64,000 nucleotides of DNA from contig NZ_FMDO01000036.1 of assembly GCF_900095305.1 (NCBI RefSeq), positions 1 to 64,000 on the forward strand. The letters are read 5' to 3'. This document shows, one piece after another, positions 1 through 9,805 of the stretch. The notes beneath the pieces were generated by a model. The model ran no database searches. It was not told where the DNA came from and worked only from the letters and a program-made list of their open reading frames with translations. Position 1 is the first letter of the stretch; the number at the start of each line of letters is the position of its first letter. The position numbers and the translations under genes were made by a program. The DNA comes from Proteiniborus sp. DW1 (GTDB lineage: Bacteria > Bacillota > Clostridia > Tissierellales > Proteiniboraceae).

Positions 1-459
1 ATTAAAGCCTTTTTTGATTATGAAAAACCAATAAAAGATAGAGAGAGAGAAGAATTAGTGTGGATATATCCTAAAAAAAATCTAAAGACCTTTATTGCAA
101 ATAGTTTTTTTAATAGAGAATATAATAATTACTATTATGACGAAATGACATTAATAAGATTAATTATGATAATGGCAGGATTTTCAAGATATGAAATAAA
201 TAATTTAGATAGTTGCACTGATGAAGAATTAAAAAAAGTTAATTATCCAACTCTTATTCTTGCTAATATAGGCTTATATGAAAAGAAATTTATTAAAATT
301 AAAGATGATATTGATGGAATTAGTGTTTTTCTAGATATAAATGCTAAAGGTGAAACAGAGAATATTTTTTTAACAGATAGAGAAGCTTTAAAGAGAACAA
401 TTTTAGATGTTATAAATAAAACAGAAAATTTACAATATACAATGAATGATTTTGTATAG
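1..459 (+). CDS. 3' part of an unrecognised protein (5' end outside window)
   Basis: The frame is open from the first base of the window, so this is the C-terminal 152 residues of a longer protein. The GTG at 58 is only an internal codon. The visible part is hydrophilic, rich in Asn, Lys, Ile and Tyr, with no membrane segment and no motif I recognise. Its stop lies inside a strong terminator, so it ends the transcription unit upstream of miaB. I do not recognise the family and assign no function; the missing N-terminus might carry the diagnostic domain. Confidence 0.75.
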   Translation: MKAFFDYEKPIKDREREELVWIYPKKNLKTFIANSFFNREYNNYYYDEMTLIRLIMIMAGFSRYEINNLDSCTDEELKKVNYPTLILANIGLYEKKFIKIKDDIDGISVFLDINAKGETENIFLTDREALKRTILDVINKTENLQYTMNDFV

Positions 460-487
460 AGAAAGAGTAATCTTTCTCTATATTTTT
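455..487 (+). terminator. Rho-independent terminator
   Basis: A perfect 12-bp stem (455-466 with 471-482), loop GTAA, is followed by five T residues. It overlaps the stop codon of the preceding partial gene and insulates miaB from it. Confidence 0.9.
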
Positions 488-571
488 AATATATTCAAAG
501 AAATTTTATAATAGTTTAGATTGATACTTAGTGATTAAATTACTTTTTTTTTATATATATGTTTGTTATAA

Positions 572-580
572 TGATATAAT
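572..580 (+). promoter_or_regulatory. Extended -10 promoter candidate for miaB
   Basis: TGATATAAT is a TGN plus TATAAT extended -10 element, 46 bases before the miaB ATG and after a terminator. A second TATAAT lies at 567-572. No good -35 is visible, which is tolerable for an extended -10. Confidence 0.45.
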
Positions 581-626
581 GATTAGATAATTGCTTAAAG
601 ACATAAAGGAGAATAGGAGGATCCTA

Positions 627-1961
627 ATGATAAATGGTAGTAAGAAATATATAATTACGACTTGGGGTTGTCAAATGAATGAGCATGACTCAGAAAAAAT
701 GTCTGGAATTTTAGAAACTTTAGGATATATAAGTACCGATATAAAAGAAGAAGCAGATTTAATTATATTCAACACATGTTTAGTTAGAGAAAACGCAGAA
801 TTAAAAGTTTATGGGAACCTTGGAGAACTTAAAGCTCTGAAAAGACATAATCCAGATTTGATAATTGCAATATGCGGATGCATGATGCAGAAAAAAGAAA
901 TAAGAGACATAATAAAAGAAAAATATAAGTTTGTTGATATAATTTTTGGTACACATAATATCCACAAACTTCCTGAACTAATTGCAAATCACAATCAACA
1001 TACTAGAATGATTATTGATGTATGGGAAGATGCAGGGAATATAGTTGAAGGAATGCCTGCAAAAAGAAAATATGGGTTTAAGGCTTTTGTTAACATTATG
1101 TATGGATGTAATAACTTCTGTAGCTATTGTATAGTTCCTTATACTAGAGGAAGAGAAAAAAGTAGGGAGCCAGAAGATATACTTAGTGAAATAAGAGAGC
1201 TTGCTAATGAGGGCTGCAAAGAAATAACTCTTCTCGGTCAGAATGTAAATTCTTATGGAAAGACTCTTACATCTAAAATGTCATTTGCACAATTACTATA
1301 CTTGATTAATGAAATAGAGGGAATTGAGAGAATTAGATTTATGACCTCACACCCAAAAGATTTATCAGACGAGCTTATTTATACAATAAGGGATTGCCAT
1401 AAGGTTTGTGAACATATTCATTTGCCTTTCCAAGCAGGAAGCAATAGAATTCTAAAGCATATGAACAGAAAATACACGAAAGAACAATATTTAGACCTAG
1501 TTAAGAAGATTAAAAGTGAAATACCAAATATTTCACTAACAACTGATATAATAGTTGGGTTTCCAGGAGAGACAGAGGAAGACTTCATGGATACTATTGA
1601 TGTAGTAAAAAAATCAGAGTTTGATTCAGCCTTTACTTTTATTTATTCTATAAGAGAAGGGACACCTGCAGCAAATATGGAAAATCAAATTCCTGAAGAT
1701 ATTAAACATAGAAGACTTAAAACCTTATTAGATACTCTTAATCCTATAAGTCATGATAAGAACTTACAATATTTAAATACTATTCAAGAAGTTTTAGTAG
1801 AAGAAACAAGTAAAACTGATTCTACTGTATTAAGTGGTAGAACTAGAACAAGTAAGCTGGTTCACTTTAAAGGAGATAAGGATTTAATAGGAAAAATAGT
1901 AAAAGTCAAAATAGATAATACAAAAACATGGACTCTAGAAGGAATGCTTATTGATGGGTAA
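627..1961 (+). CDS. miaB: tRNA-2-methylthio-N6-dimethylallyladenosine synthase MiaB
   Basis: Radical-SAM methylthiotransferase that adds the 2-methylthio group to i6A37 of tRNAs reading UNN codons, acting after MiaA, which is encoded about 5 kb downstream. The 444-residue protein has the UPF0004 domain with three cluster cysteines (the first in TTWGCQMN at Cys15, then FNTC and CGCM), the radical-SAM motif Cys161-x3-Cys165-x2-Cys168, and a C-terminal TRAM-like region. A frame extends upstream to a TTG at 591, but AATAGGAGG at 612-620 sits 6 nt before the ATG at 627, so I start there. It overlaps the next gene by 8 nt, suggesting translational coupling. The order miaB-ricA-mutS-mutL matches Bacillus ymcB-ymcA-(cotE)-mutS-mutL. 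Confidence 0.97.
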   Translation: MINGSKKYIITTWGCQMNEHDSEKMSGILETLGYISTDIKEEADLIIFNTCLVRENAELKVYGNLGELKALKRHNPDLIIAICGCMMQKKEIRDIIKEKYKFVDIIFGTHNIHKLPELIANHNQHTRMIIDVWEDAGNIVEGMPAKRKYGFKAFVNIMYGCNNFCSYCIVPYTRGREKSREPEDILSEIRELANEGCKEITLLGQNVNSYGKTLTSKMSFAQLLYLINEIEGIERIRFMTSHPKDLSDELIYTIRDCHKVCEHIHLPFQAGSNRILKHMNRKYTKEQYLDLVKKIKSEIPNISLTTDIIVGFPGETEEDFMDTIDVVKKSEFDSAFTFIYSIREGTPAANMENQIPEDIKHRRLKTLLDTLNPISHDKNLQYLNTIQEVLVEETSKTDSTVLSGRTRTSKLVHFKGDKDLIGKIVKVKIDNTKTWTLEGMLIDG

Positions 1962-2349
1962 CAATGTTGAAAGCCCTATAAAGTTAGCAAGAGAACTAGG
2001 CTTCTCAATCTTAAACTCAGCTGAATATAACTCTTTAAAAAAATCAGAAGAAGAACTATTAAACAATGAGGCTGCATTGAATCTCCTAAACAGTTTAGGA
2101 TATATTGAAGTTCAAAATGATAACTCTATTAAATTAAAACTAGATATTATAGAAATTAAAGAAATGCAAAATACAGTAGATATGAACATAGTAATTAAAC
2201 AGTATTTAGAAGCTAAAAAGAATTATGATAATTTACTTAAAAATATATACAATATTATTGAATATATAACTGGAGAAACCAAAATAAGTAATTCTAATAA
2301 CAGGTGTTGTGGTAAGTGTAATTCAAACTGTGCAAATTGTAAAAAATAG
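1954..2349 (+). CDS. YlbF/YmcA-family protein with a five-cysteine tail (RicA-like)
   Basis: A 131-residue helical protein of the YlbF/YmcA family. In Bacillus, RicA (YmcA), RicF (YlbF) and RicT form the Y-complex, which carries Fe-S clusters and assists RNase Y in mRNA maturation. Position between miaB and mutS is the ymcA position, so RicA is the best guess. The start is taken as ATG 1954, with TTG 1951 as the alternative; both overlap the end of miaB. The C-terminus is unusual: Cys118, 119, 122, 126 and 129 form a CCxxCxxxCxxC array, a plausible metal or Fe-S site. RNase Y itself is encoded at 21360-22898. Confidence 0.82.
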   Translation: MGNNVESPIKLARELGFSILNSAEYNSLKKSEEELLNNEAALNLLNSLGYIEVQNDNSIKLKLDIIEIKEMQNTVDMNIVIKQYLEAKKNYDNLLKNIYNIIEYITGETKISNSNNRCCGKCNSNCANCKK

Positions 2350-2371
2350 GCTGAACCTGGCCTATTTTTTA
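2341..2371 (+). terminator. Rho-independent terminator after the RicA-like gene
   Basis: Stem AAAAATAGGC (2342-2351) pairs with GCCTATTTTT (2360-2369) and ends in a T run directly after the stop codon. Confidence 0.85.
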
Positions 2372-2406
2372 ATACATATCAATGTTAGGACACATGCTCT
2401 TACATA

Positions 2407-2415
2407 TGATATAAT
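2407..2415 (+). promoter_or_regulatory. Extended -10 promoter candidate for mutS
   Basis: TGATATAAT (TGN plus TATAAT) lies 33 nt before the mutS start and just downstream of a terminator, so mutSL-miaA probably has its own promoter. No clear -35 is seen. Confidence 0.45.
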
Positions 2416-2447
2416 ATTTATAACTAGGGGATTTGGAGGGGAATGAA

Positions 2448-5090
2448 TTGAGCTTGACACCAATGATGAAACAATACTTAGAAATAAAAGAAAAGCATAA
2501 GGATTCTATTCTTTTTTTTAGACTAGGTGATTTTTATGAGATGTTTTTTGATGATGCTATTACTGCATCAAAAGAATTAGAGATTGCGCTTACTGGAAGA
2601 GATTGTGGACAAAAAGAAAGGGCCCCAATGTGCGGAGTTCCATTTCATTCTGCAGATACATATATATCTAAGCTTATTGAAAAAGGTTATAAGGTAGCGA
2701 TTTGTGAACAAGTAGAGGATCCATCTAAGTCAGTTGGACTTGTAAAGCGGGATGTAGTTAGGGTAATAACTCCAGGAACGGTTATAGATCCAAATATGTT
2801 AGATGAAAAAGAAAACAATTATTTATGCTGTATTTATTTAGATCAAATGGGGTATGGATTAGCATATGTAGATGTATCTACAGGTGATTTTTTTACTACT
2901 GAAGTAGAACCTGAGAACAGCAATATTATTGATTCACTTTTTGATGAGCTAGGAAAAATAATGCCAAAGGAAATAATATGTAATGACTTTATATATAGCA
3001 ATGAATCAGTTTCACTAAAATTAAAGCAAAAATTTGAGTGTATGATGAATCCATACCATGAATGGGTATTTGATTTTGATTTTGCAGAAGAGTCAATAAA
3101 AAAACACTTTTCAGTTATTAGTCTTGATGGACTTGGCTTAAGAGATAAAAGATATTCTATAATTGCCTCAGGAACTTTAATAGAGTATCTGAGAGAAACA
3201 CAAAAGATATCATTTTATCATATTAATAAAATTATCCAGTATTCTTCTCATAATTATATGGTTCTAGATGTTAATACTAGAAGAAATCTTGAGCTTACTG
3301 AAACTATTAGGGGTAAAACTAAGAAAGGCTCACTACTTTGGGTGCTTGACAACACTTCTACTGCTATGGGAGGTAGACTTCTTAAAAAATGGATAGAGGA
3401 ACCTCTATTGGATAAAAAGAGTATTGAGTATAGACTCAATATTGTTGAGTATTTAGTTGATAATTTAATGCTAATAAATGACTTGAAAACTTTGCTAAAG
3501 GAAGTTTATGATATAGAAAGACTGATGTCAAAAGTAATATATGGAACATGCAATGCGAGAGACATGATTGCATTAAAAGATTCTATTGAGGTTTTTCCGC
3601 AAATAAAGGCCTTTTTATCGGCTACAAACAGTAAGGAGTTATTAGATATTAGCTATGAACTTGATGGGCTTGAGGATATTCATGATTTAATAGATAAATC
3701 AATTGTGGATGACCCTCCTTTTTCGGTAAGAGAAGGTGGAATTATAAAAAAAGAATACAATAATGAAATAAAATCCCTTAGAGAAGCATCAGTACAGGGT
3801 AAGGAATGGCTTTCACAGCTGGAAGAACAAGAAAGAATAAAAACAGGTATCAAAAACTTAAAGATTGGATTTAATAAGGTTTTTGGATATTTTATAGAAG
3901 TTTCAAAGGGAAATATTAAATATGTTCCTGATTATTTTATAAGAAAACAGACTCTTGCTAATTCTGAAAGATATATAACCCCAGAATTAAAGGAAATGGA
4001 GAGTAAAATCTTAGGCGCTGAAGATAAAATGATAGCCTTAGAATACCAGATTTTTGTTAGTATCAGAGATAAGATTGCTTCTGAGGTGAAGAGAATACAA
4101 GAAGCTAGCAAGATTATTGCTAAAATTGATGCTTTAAATTCATTAGCATTGACTGCATTGAATAATAATTACATTAGACCAAACATAAATACAGAAGGTT
4201 TAATAAATATTAAGGATGGCAAGCACCCAGTTGTTGAAAAAGTACTTGAAGAAGGCTTATTTGTTCCAAATGATACCTATCTAAACAATACCGATAGTAG
4301 AGTTTTAATCATTACTGGACCTAATATGGCAGGAAAATCAACATACATGAGACAAGTGGCACTTATAGTGTTAATGATGCAAATAGGTAGCTTTGTACCT
4401 GCTGAGGAAGCTGATATATGTATTGTAGATAGAATCTTTACGAGAATAGGAGCTTCAGACGACTTATCACAAGGGCAAAGTACATTTATGGTAGAAATGA
4501 GTGAGGTAGCTAATATACTAAATAATGCTACAAAAGATAGTTTGCTAATACTTGATGAAATCGGCAGGGGTACCAGCACATATGATGGTCTAAGTATAGC
4601 GTGGGCAGTTATTGAACATATAAGTAACCCTAAAGAAATAGGTGCAAAAACTCTATTTGCTACTCATTATCATGAATTAACTGAGCTTGAAAATAAAATA
4701 AACGGAATTATTAATTATAAAATACTAGTTCAAGAAAAAGGCGAAGACATAATATTTTTGAGAAAGATAAAAAAAGGTGGAGCAGATAGAAGTTATGGTA
4801 TTGAAGTAGCTAAGCTTGCTGGCGTAAGGACAGATGTTATTAATAGAGCTTATGAAATATTACAAGACCTAGAAAAAAGAGACGAAAGCAAATCAGAAGT
4901 GGCTATTTCAGTAAGTAAAAAAGACACCTCAAAAAATTCTAATATTGATAATAGCCTGCAACTTGACTTATTCAATATTAAAAGAAGTAAGTTGATAGAT
5001 AAAATTAAAAGCTTAGAAGTTGAAAAGTTAACTCCTATTGATGCTATTAACATACTATACAAGATTCGAGAAGAATCTAAAGAAATATAG
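2448..5090 (+). CDS. mutS: DNA mismatch repair protein MutS
   Basis: Mismatch-recognition ATPase of methyl-independent mismatch repair, working with MutL encoded next door. The 880 residues have the usual MutS1 length. Domain I carries the mismatch-wedge motif FYEMF in the first 40 residues. The ATPase domain has Walker A GPNMAGKST (624-632), DEIGRGTS and FATHYHE. The start is TTG 2448, because GGAGGGG at 2436-2442 is spaced about 6 nt from it and the protein then begins LSLTPMMKQYLEIK as in clostridial MutS; the upstream in-frame TTG 2433 lies before the ribosome site. The stop abuts the mutL ribosome site, so the two are one operon. Confidence 0.97.
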   Translation: MSLTPMMKQYLEIKEKHKDSILFFRLGDFYEMFFDDAITASKELEIALTGRDCGQKERAPMCGVPFHSADTYISKLIEKGYKVAICEQVEDPSKSVGLVKRDVVRVITPGTVIDPNMLDEKENNYLCCIYLDQMGYGLAYVDVSTGDFFTTEVEPENSNIIDSLFDELGKIMPKEIICNDFIYSNESVSLKLKQKFECMMNPYHEWVFDFDFAEESIKKHFSVISLDGLGLRDKRYSIIASGTLIEYLRETQKISFYHINKIIQYSSHNYMVLDVNTRRNLELTETIRGKTKKGSLLWVLDNTSTAMGGRLLKKWIEEPLLDKKSIEYRLNIVEYLVDNLMLINDLKTLLKEVYDIERLMSKVIYGTCNARDMIALKDSIEVFPQIKAFLSATNSKELLDISYELDGLEDIHDLIDKSIVDDPPFSVREGGIIKKEYNNEIKSLREASVQGKEWLSQLEEQERIKTGIKNLKIGFNKVFGYFIEVSKGNIKYVPDYFIRKQTLANSERYITPELKEMESKILGAEDKMIALEYQIFVSIRDKIASEVKRIQEASKIIAKIDALNSLALTALNNNYIRPNINTEGLINIKDGKHPVVEKVLEEGLFVPNDTYLNNTDSRVLIITGPNMAGKSTYMRQVALIVLMMQIGSFVPAEEADICIVDRIFTRIGASDDLSQGQSTFMVEMSEVANILNNATKDSLLILDEIGRGTSTYDGLSIAWAVIEHISNPKEIGAKTLFATHYHELTELENKINGIINYKILVQEKGEDIIFLRKIKKGGADRSYGIEVAKLAGVRTDVINRAYEILQDLEKRDESKSEVAISVSKKDTSKNSNIDNSLQLDLFNIKRSKLIDKIKSLEVEKLTPIDAINILYKIREESKEI

Positions 5091-5099
5091 GTGATTTTA

Positions 5100-6962
5100 A
5101 TGAATAACATTAAACTGTTAGACAGCAATACAATAAATAAAATAGCAGCTGGAGAAGTGATTGAACGGCCATCATCTGTAATTAAGGAGCTTATAGAAAA
5201 TTCAATTGATGCAGAAGCATCTTTTATAGTTGTTGAAATAGAAAATGGCGGTAAAAAATATATTAGAGTAACCGATAATGGCACGGGAATAAGCAAGAAT
5301 GATGTTGACTTTGCTTTTCTAAGACATTCAACAAGCAAGATAAGCAGTGTTGAGGATCTGAGTTCTTTATCTACTTTAGGCTTTAGAGGTGAAGCATTGG
5401 CAAGCATTGCATCAGTATCACAGCTAGAGCTTATTACTCGCACGAAAGAAGCTATAAGTGGAACTCATGTATTTATTAATGGTGGAGAGATAATCAAGAA
5501 AAGTGAAGTAGGTTGTCCTATAGGTACTACGATTATTTTAAAAAACTTATTTTATAATGTACCTGTCAGGCAAAAATTCCTTAAAACTGATACAATAGAA
5601 GCTTCTCATATAAGTGATATTATATACAAACTAGCGCTAGGTAATCCAGGGCTAAAAATTAAGTTCATTAAAGATAATAAAGTTATACTAAATACACCAG
5701 GTAAAAATGATATTAGATCAACGGTTTATAGTCTTTTAGGAAAAGAATTTTCAAGTTCTATGTTTGATATTGGTTATTCTGGAGATGATATAAAGATATG
5801 TGGATTGATTAGTAGTCCTTCTTTTACTAGGGGCAACAGAAATCATCAATATACCTATGTCAATGGAAGATATATTAAGAGTGAGGAGATATCAGATATA
5901 GTTACAAGTTTGTACAAAACTATGATTCCAATAAATAGGTTTCCTGTATATGCTATTTACATTGACATAAATCCCGAACTTGTCGATGTCAATGTCCATC
6001 CTACAAAAACTGAAGTAAGGTTTGATAATATTGAGAAACTTAGAAGAGCATTAACATTAGCTATTAGCTCTGCTTTTTCTAGTAACAATCTAATACCAGA
6101 AATGACCATGCCAGTTGTAAATGATAGTAACAAGCTTGAAGATACGAAACAAGAAACCTTCTTAGATATGAATTATAGCAAAATCAATCAGGTAGAAAAA
6201 CCCATAAATCCTGATGCTTTAAATGCCAACTCTGAAAAAAATTTTGACTATAATAAAGATATTAATGAAAAACATACAGATCTAAATGAAATGATAAGAA
6301 TTATAGATTATAGTGTAAATGAAGTAACTGAAATAAGGTATGATGATAATGTAAAGGAAAATGTAAATGTTAAATTAAATCCTATACCTGATCTTCATAT
6401 AGTTGGAACTATTTTTGACACATATATCATTGCTGAAGATAGGGTAGGGAAGGATATGTATATGATTGACCAACATGCAGCTCATGAAAGAATAATGTAC
6501 GAAAAAATTAAGTCTCAGTTAAGTTCTGGCGAAATATATAAACAACAGTTATTATCACCAATTATAGTTAGTTTATCACATGGAGAAATGGAGTTAATTA
6601 AAGAAAATAGAGCTATATTTAATAGAATTGGTTTTGACGTAGAAGATTTTGGTCTTAACTCAATTGTAATCAGAAGTGTGCCTGTGGTATTCGGTGCTCC
6701 AGATACAAAAAATTTGTTTCTAGATATATTAGATAATTTAGATGAAAAAATTATCAGTAGTTATGAAGTTAGGCTAGATAAAATAATGAAGCTAGCTTGT
6801 ACTAGTGCAATAAAGGCGGGGCAAAATATAAAAAAAGTAGAGATTGTTTCTTTATTAAATGATTTAAGAAATACTCAGCAGCCTTATACATGTCCTCATG
6901 GGCGTCCAATTATCATTAAGATGTCAAAATATGAAATTGAAAAAAGATTTAAAAGAGTATAG
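5100..6962 (+). CDS. mutL: DNA mismatch repair endonuclease MutL
   Basis: GHKL-ATPase partner of MutS that nicks the error strand in organisms lacking MutH. The 620-residue protein has the N-terminal ATPase motifs ELIENSIDA, DNGTGI and GFRGEAL. After a low-complexity Asn/Asp/Glu linker (about 340-430) the C-terminal domain carries the metal-binding endonuclease motif DQHAAHERIMYE (457-468), followed by CTSAIKAGQ and the CPHGRP motif, so the nuclease type is predicted. An in-frame GTG at 5091 exists, but it is part of the AGGTG ribosome site, so I start at ATG 5100. Confidence 0.97.
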   Translation: MNNIKLLDSNTINKIAAGEVIERPSSVIKELIENSIDAEASFIVVEIENGGKKYIRVTDNGTGISKNDVDFAFLRHSTSKISSVEDLSSLSTLGFRGEALASIASVSQLELITRTKEAISGTHVFINGGEIIKKSEVGCPIGTTIILKNLFYNVPVRQKFLKTDTIEASHISDIIYKLALGNPGLKIKFIKDNKVILNTPGKNDIRSTVYSLLGKEFSSSMFDIGYSGDDIKICGLISSPSFTRGNRNHQYTYVNGRYIKSEEISDIVTSLYKTMIPINRFPVYAIYIDINPELVDVNVHPTKTEVRFDNIEKLRRALTLAISSAFSSNNLIPEMTMPVVNDSNKLEDTKQETFLDMNYSKINQVEKPINPDALNANSEKNFDYNKDINEKHTDLNEMIRIIDYSVNEVTEIRYDDNVKENVNVKLNPIPDLHIVGTIFDTYIIAEDRVGKDMYMIDQHAAHERIMYEKIKSQLSSGEIYKQQLLSPIIVSLSHGEMELIKENRAIFNRIGFDVEDFGLNSIVIRSVPVVFGAPDTKNLFLDILDNLDEKIISSYEVRLDKIMKLACTSAIKAGQNIKKVEIVSLLNDLRNTQQPYTCPHGRPIIIKMSKYEIEKRFKRV

Positions 6963-6976
6963 TAAAGGATGATTTT

Positions 6977-7918
6977 ATGCAAAAAAAGCCACCACTTATA
7001 ATAATAGTCGGACCAACTGCTGTAGGTAAAACTAGCATTTCCGTAGATGTAGCAAAGCAGATAGATGGTGAGATTATTTCTGCAGATTCTATGCAAATAT
7101 ATAGATATATGAATATAGGAACTGCTAAAATTTCTAAATCAGAGATGAACGGTATAAATCACTATTTAATTGATGAGGTATATCCAGTTGAAGATTTTTC
7201 AGTTTCAGATTTTCAAGCAAAAGCTACTGAATATATTGATATTATACTAGATAAGGGTAAGCTTCCTATGATAGTAGGAGGTACTGGATTATATGTTAAC
7301 TCATTAGTTTATGATCTAGATTTTTCACAAGCTATTTCTAACTGGGAATTAAGGGATGAATATCTTAAAAAAGCCGAAAAATACGGTAATGAGTGTATAT
7401 ACGAAGAATTAAAAAAAATTGATATAGAATCTGCTAATAGAATTCATATTAATGATACTAAAAGAATTATCCGAGCATTAGAGATTTACCATGAAACAGG
7501 CAAACCTATGTCATATTTTTATAAAGATTTTCGAAAGGAAAATAACAAATATAATATTATTTTCATCGGTCTTACCATGGATAGAAATAAGTTATATGAA
7601 AGGATTAACAGACGTGTAGATAATATGATTGAGTCAGGATTAATCGATGAAGTTAAAAGTCTATTAGCTATGGGGTATTCTGAAGATCTTGTATCTATGC
7701 AGGGACTAGGATATAAAGAAATTGTTCAATACATAAAAGGTAATTACAGCCTAGATAAAGCTATAGAGATACTTAAAAGGGATTCCAGGAGATATGCTAA
7801 GAGACAATTAACATGGTTTAGAAGAGAAGAGAGGATTAAGTGGGTAAATATAGATGATTATGAAAATAAAAGTTTATTAATTGACTATATAGTTAAAATA
7901 ATTATGGAAGAATTATAA
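6977..7918 (+). CDS. miaA: tRNA dimethylallyltransferase MiaA
   Basis: Transfers the dimethylallyl group from DMAPP to A37 of tRNA, making the substrate for MiaB encoded upstream. The 313 residues show the P-loop GPTAVGKTS at the N-terminus, the DMAPP/tRNA motif SADSMQIYRYMNIGTAK, GGTGLYVN and the C-terminal region with QLTWFRRE. It follows mutL by 14 bases with an AAAGGA ribosome site, so it is co-transcribed with mutSL, the common Firmicute arrangement. Its DMAPP substrate comes from the MEP pathway, three of whose neighbours (dxr, ispG, uppS) lie at 45105-50014. Confidence 0.97.
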   Translation: MQKKPPLIIIVGPTAVGKTSISVDVAKQIDGEIISADSMQIYRYMNIGTAKISKSEMNGINHYLIDEVYPVEDFSVSDFQAKATEYIDIILDKGKLPMIVGGTGLYVNSLVYDLDFSQAISNWELRDEYLKKAEKYGNECIYEELKKIDIESANRIHINDTKRIIRALEIYHETGKPMSYFYKDFRKENNKYNIIFIGLTMDRNKLYERINRRVDNMIESGLIDEVKSLLAMGYSEDLVSMQGLGYKEIVQYIKGNYSLDKAIEILKRDSRRYAKRQLTWFRREERIKWVNIDDYENKSLLIDYIVKIIMEEL

Positions 7919-7983
7919 TAGTTAGGTATTGAATTCATTTATATATTAAAACACTATTTTAAAATATTTAGGAGGTATAAAAA

Positions 7984-8232
7984 ATGAAGGCTACAATGAA
8001 TCTTCAAGATATTTTCTTGAACAGGGTAAGGAAAGAAAATACTCCTATTACTATTTTCTTACTTAATGGTTTTCAATTAAAAGGTCAAGTTAAAGGATTT
8101 GACAACTATACTATAGTGCTAGATAGCGAGGGCAAGCAAAATCTAATATACAAACACGCAATTTCAACTATTGTACCAATGAAAGCTGTAAGCTTTATGA
8201 ATAAAGGTAATAATATCGATAGCTTTGAGTAG
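7984..8232 (+). CDS. hfq: RNA chaperone Hfq
   Basis: Sm-like hexameric RNA chaperone. The 82-residue protein has the Sm1 motif region ([24 protein letters not shown]) and the conserved Sm2 signature ending in [10 protein letters not shown], where the YKH residues contact RNA. A consensus AGGAGGT stands 8 nt before the ATG. The 65-bp gap after miaA is AT-rich and could hold its own promoter. miaA-hfq adjacency is conserved through most bacteria. The gene is followed by two successive long hairpins. Confidence 0.97.
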   Translation: MKATMNLQDIFLNRVRKENTPITIFLLNGFQLKGQVKGFDNYTIVLDSEGKQNLIYKHAISTIVPMKAVSFMNKGNNIDSFE

Positions 8233-8233
8233 A

Positions 8234-8269
8234 GCAAAAATTGTAAAGTAAAACTTTACTAGCTTTTGC
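8234..8269 (+). terminator. Stem-loop downstream of hfq, first of two
   Basis: GCAAAA (8234-8239) pairs with TTTTGC (8264-8269), enclosing a perfect inner stem GTAAAGT (8243-8249) with ACTTTAC (8253-8259). It starts immediately after the hfq stop and is followed by a weak T-rich tail, so it may terminate or protect the 3' end. Confidence 0.55.
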
Positions 8270-8278
8270 AAGAGTTTT

Positions 8279-8321
8279 AATAAAACCTTTTGAGTTGAAA
8301 ATCAACTTAAAAGGTTTTATT
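8279..8321. terminator. Long perfect stem-loop downstream of hfq, second of two
   Basis: AATAAAACCTTTT (8279-8291) pairs with AAAAGGTTTTATT (8309-8321), with an inner AGTTGA/TCAACT stem and an AAA loop. The A and T tracts flank both sides, the shape of a terminator on either strand. Confidence 0.75.
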
Positions 8322-8434
8322 TGGGAGTTATTCATCAGTTGAGTTGTACAATAGGAATTTTACTATATAACTAATTGAATCTAAGATTTTCATGTGTTAC
8401 AATACATAAGACAATATTATTAGAAGGTGATTTA

Positions 8435-9745
8435 ATGAACGAGTATACGAGAAATATATTATGTAAACAATATGGCATAGACAATATTATTATTGAGTAT
8501 GTTGAAAGTAAGGATAAGGTATTGAAAGAAAAATATATGGATATGATTGAAAAAGTTAAAGAATATAATCAGTATAAAATCATACATGCAATGCAAGAGG
8601 CTAAGCTCAATGCTACTCATTTCAATTGGACAACAGGCTATGGTTACGATGATATTGGAAGAGAAAAGGTAGAAGAAATTTATTCTTATGTTTTTGGTAC
8701 CGAGGATGCTTTAGTAAGGCCAACTATTGTATCAGGAACACATGCAATTACTCTTACCTTGTCTGGAATTCTACGACCTGGGGATGAGCTTCTTGTAATC
8801 ACTGGAAGTCCATATGATACCTTACAAAAGGTAATAGGTATAAGGGGCAATGAAAAAGGTACATTTATTGAATATGGAATAAAATACAATGAGGTCCCTT
8901 TAGATTCAAATGGAAAAATTGATATAGAAAAATCATTAGCATCTGTAACAGATAAGACTAAAATAGTTATGATTCAAAGATCTACTGGATATAGTGATAG
9001 AAAGGCTTTGACAATAGATGAAATAAAATATGCCATAGATAAGATTAAAGCTTTCAACAAAGATTTAATTATTATGGTAGATAACTGTTATGGAGAGTTT
9101 ATTGAAACAGTCGAACCTACAAATGTAGGGGCAGATATAATGGCTGGCTCTCTTATAAAAAACCCTGGAGGAGGTATATCTTTATCAGGTGGCTATGTTG
9201 TAGGAAGAAAAGATTTAATTGAACTTGTTGCTAATAGAAGCACTGCACCAGGTATAGGAAAGGAATGTGGATTAACCTTTGGAATGACAAGAAATACTCT
9301 TCAAGGTTTATTTTTGGCTCCTATGATAGTTGGAGAAGCATTTAAAGGAGCTTTATTAAATGCCTTAGTATATAAAGGGTTAGGCTTTAGAGTTGTACCT
9401 GATACAGAAGATAAGAGAAGTGATATAATTCAAGGAATTGAATTTAAGTCTAGGGAAAAAGTAATTAAGTATTGTCAAGGTATACAAAGTGCTTCACCAG
9501 TTGATTCTTATGTATCTCCTGAGCCTTGGAAGATGCCTGGATATGAGGATGAGGTAATAATGGCAGCGGGAGCTTTTGTACAAGGTTCATCTATAGAATT
9601 AAGCGCAGATGCTCCAATGAGAGAGCCTTACTTTGCATATTATCAGGGAGGGCTAACTTATAACCACTGTAAGTTAGGTGTTATGATGAGTTTAAACAAC
9701 TTATATAAAAATAATTTGATAGATAAAGAAAAGCTGGTTTATTAG
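8435..9745 (+). CDS. Methionine gamma-lyase family (aluminium-resistance family) PLP enzyme
   Basis: A 436-residue fold-type I PLP enzyme of the family often annotated as aluminium resistance protein or Met_gamma_lyase (YnbB in Bacillus). The Schiff-base lysine is predicted at Lys242 in SLIKNPGGG, preceded by the Asp-containing strand IMVDNCYGEF. Real substrate is unproven for this family; cysteine or methionine C-S lysis is inferred. An open frame begins at 8375, but AGAAGGTGA (8422-8430) marks ATG 8435. hfq-ynbB proximity is also seen in Bacillus. It ends in a terminator. Confidence 0.88.
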   Translation: MNEYTRNILCKQYGIDNIIIEYVESKDKVLKEKYMDMIEKVKEYNQYKIIHAMQEAKLNATHFNWTTGYGYDDIGREKVEEIYSYVFGTEDALVRPTIVSGTHAITLTLSGILRPGDELLVITGSPYDTLQKVIGIRGNEKGTFIEYGIKYNEVPLDSNGKIDIEKSLASVTDKTKIVMIQRSTGYSDRKALTIDEIKYAIDKIKAFNKDLIIMVDNCYGEFIETVEPTNVGADIMAGSLIKNPGGGISLSGGYVVGRKDLIELVANRSTAPGIGKECGLTFGMTRNTLQGLFLAPMIVGEAFKGALLNALVYKGLGFRVVPDTEDKRSDIIQGIEFKSREKVIKYCQGIQSASPVDSYVSPEPWKMPGYEDEVIMAAGAFVQGSSIELSADAPMREPYFAYYQGGLTYNHCKLGVMMSLNNLYKNNLIDKEKLVY

Positions 9746-9760
9746 CCAGCTTTTTATTTT
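9729..9760 (+). terminator. Rho-independent terminator
   Basis: AAAAGCTGG (9729-9737) pairs with CCAGCTTTTT (9746-9755), followed by more T residues. It overlaps the stop codon of the lyase gene. Confidence 0.9.
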
Positions 9761-9805
9761 AGCCTGTATAAAAGTGACTAGCACAAAATCAAAGACTTTG
9801 GCTAT

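Noticed and set aside
4850-5443. 197-codon open frame on the minus strand across the mutS-mutL junction
   Set aside because: It is antisense to two well-recognised genes and has no family features.
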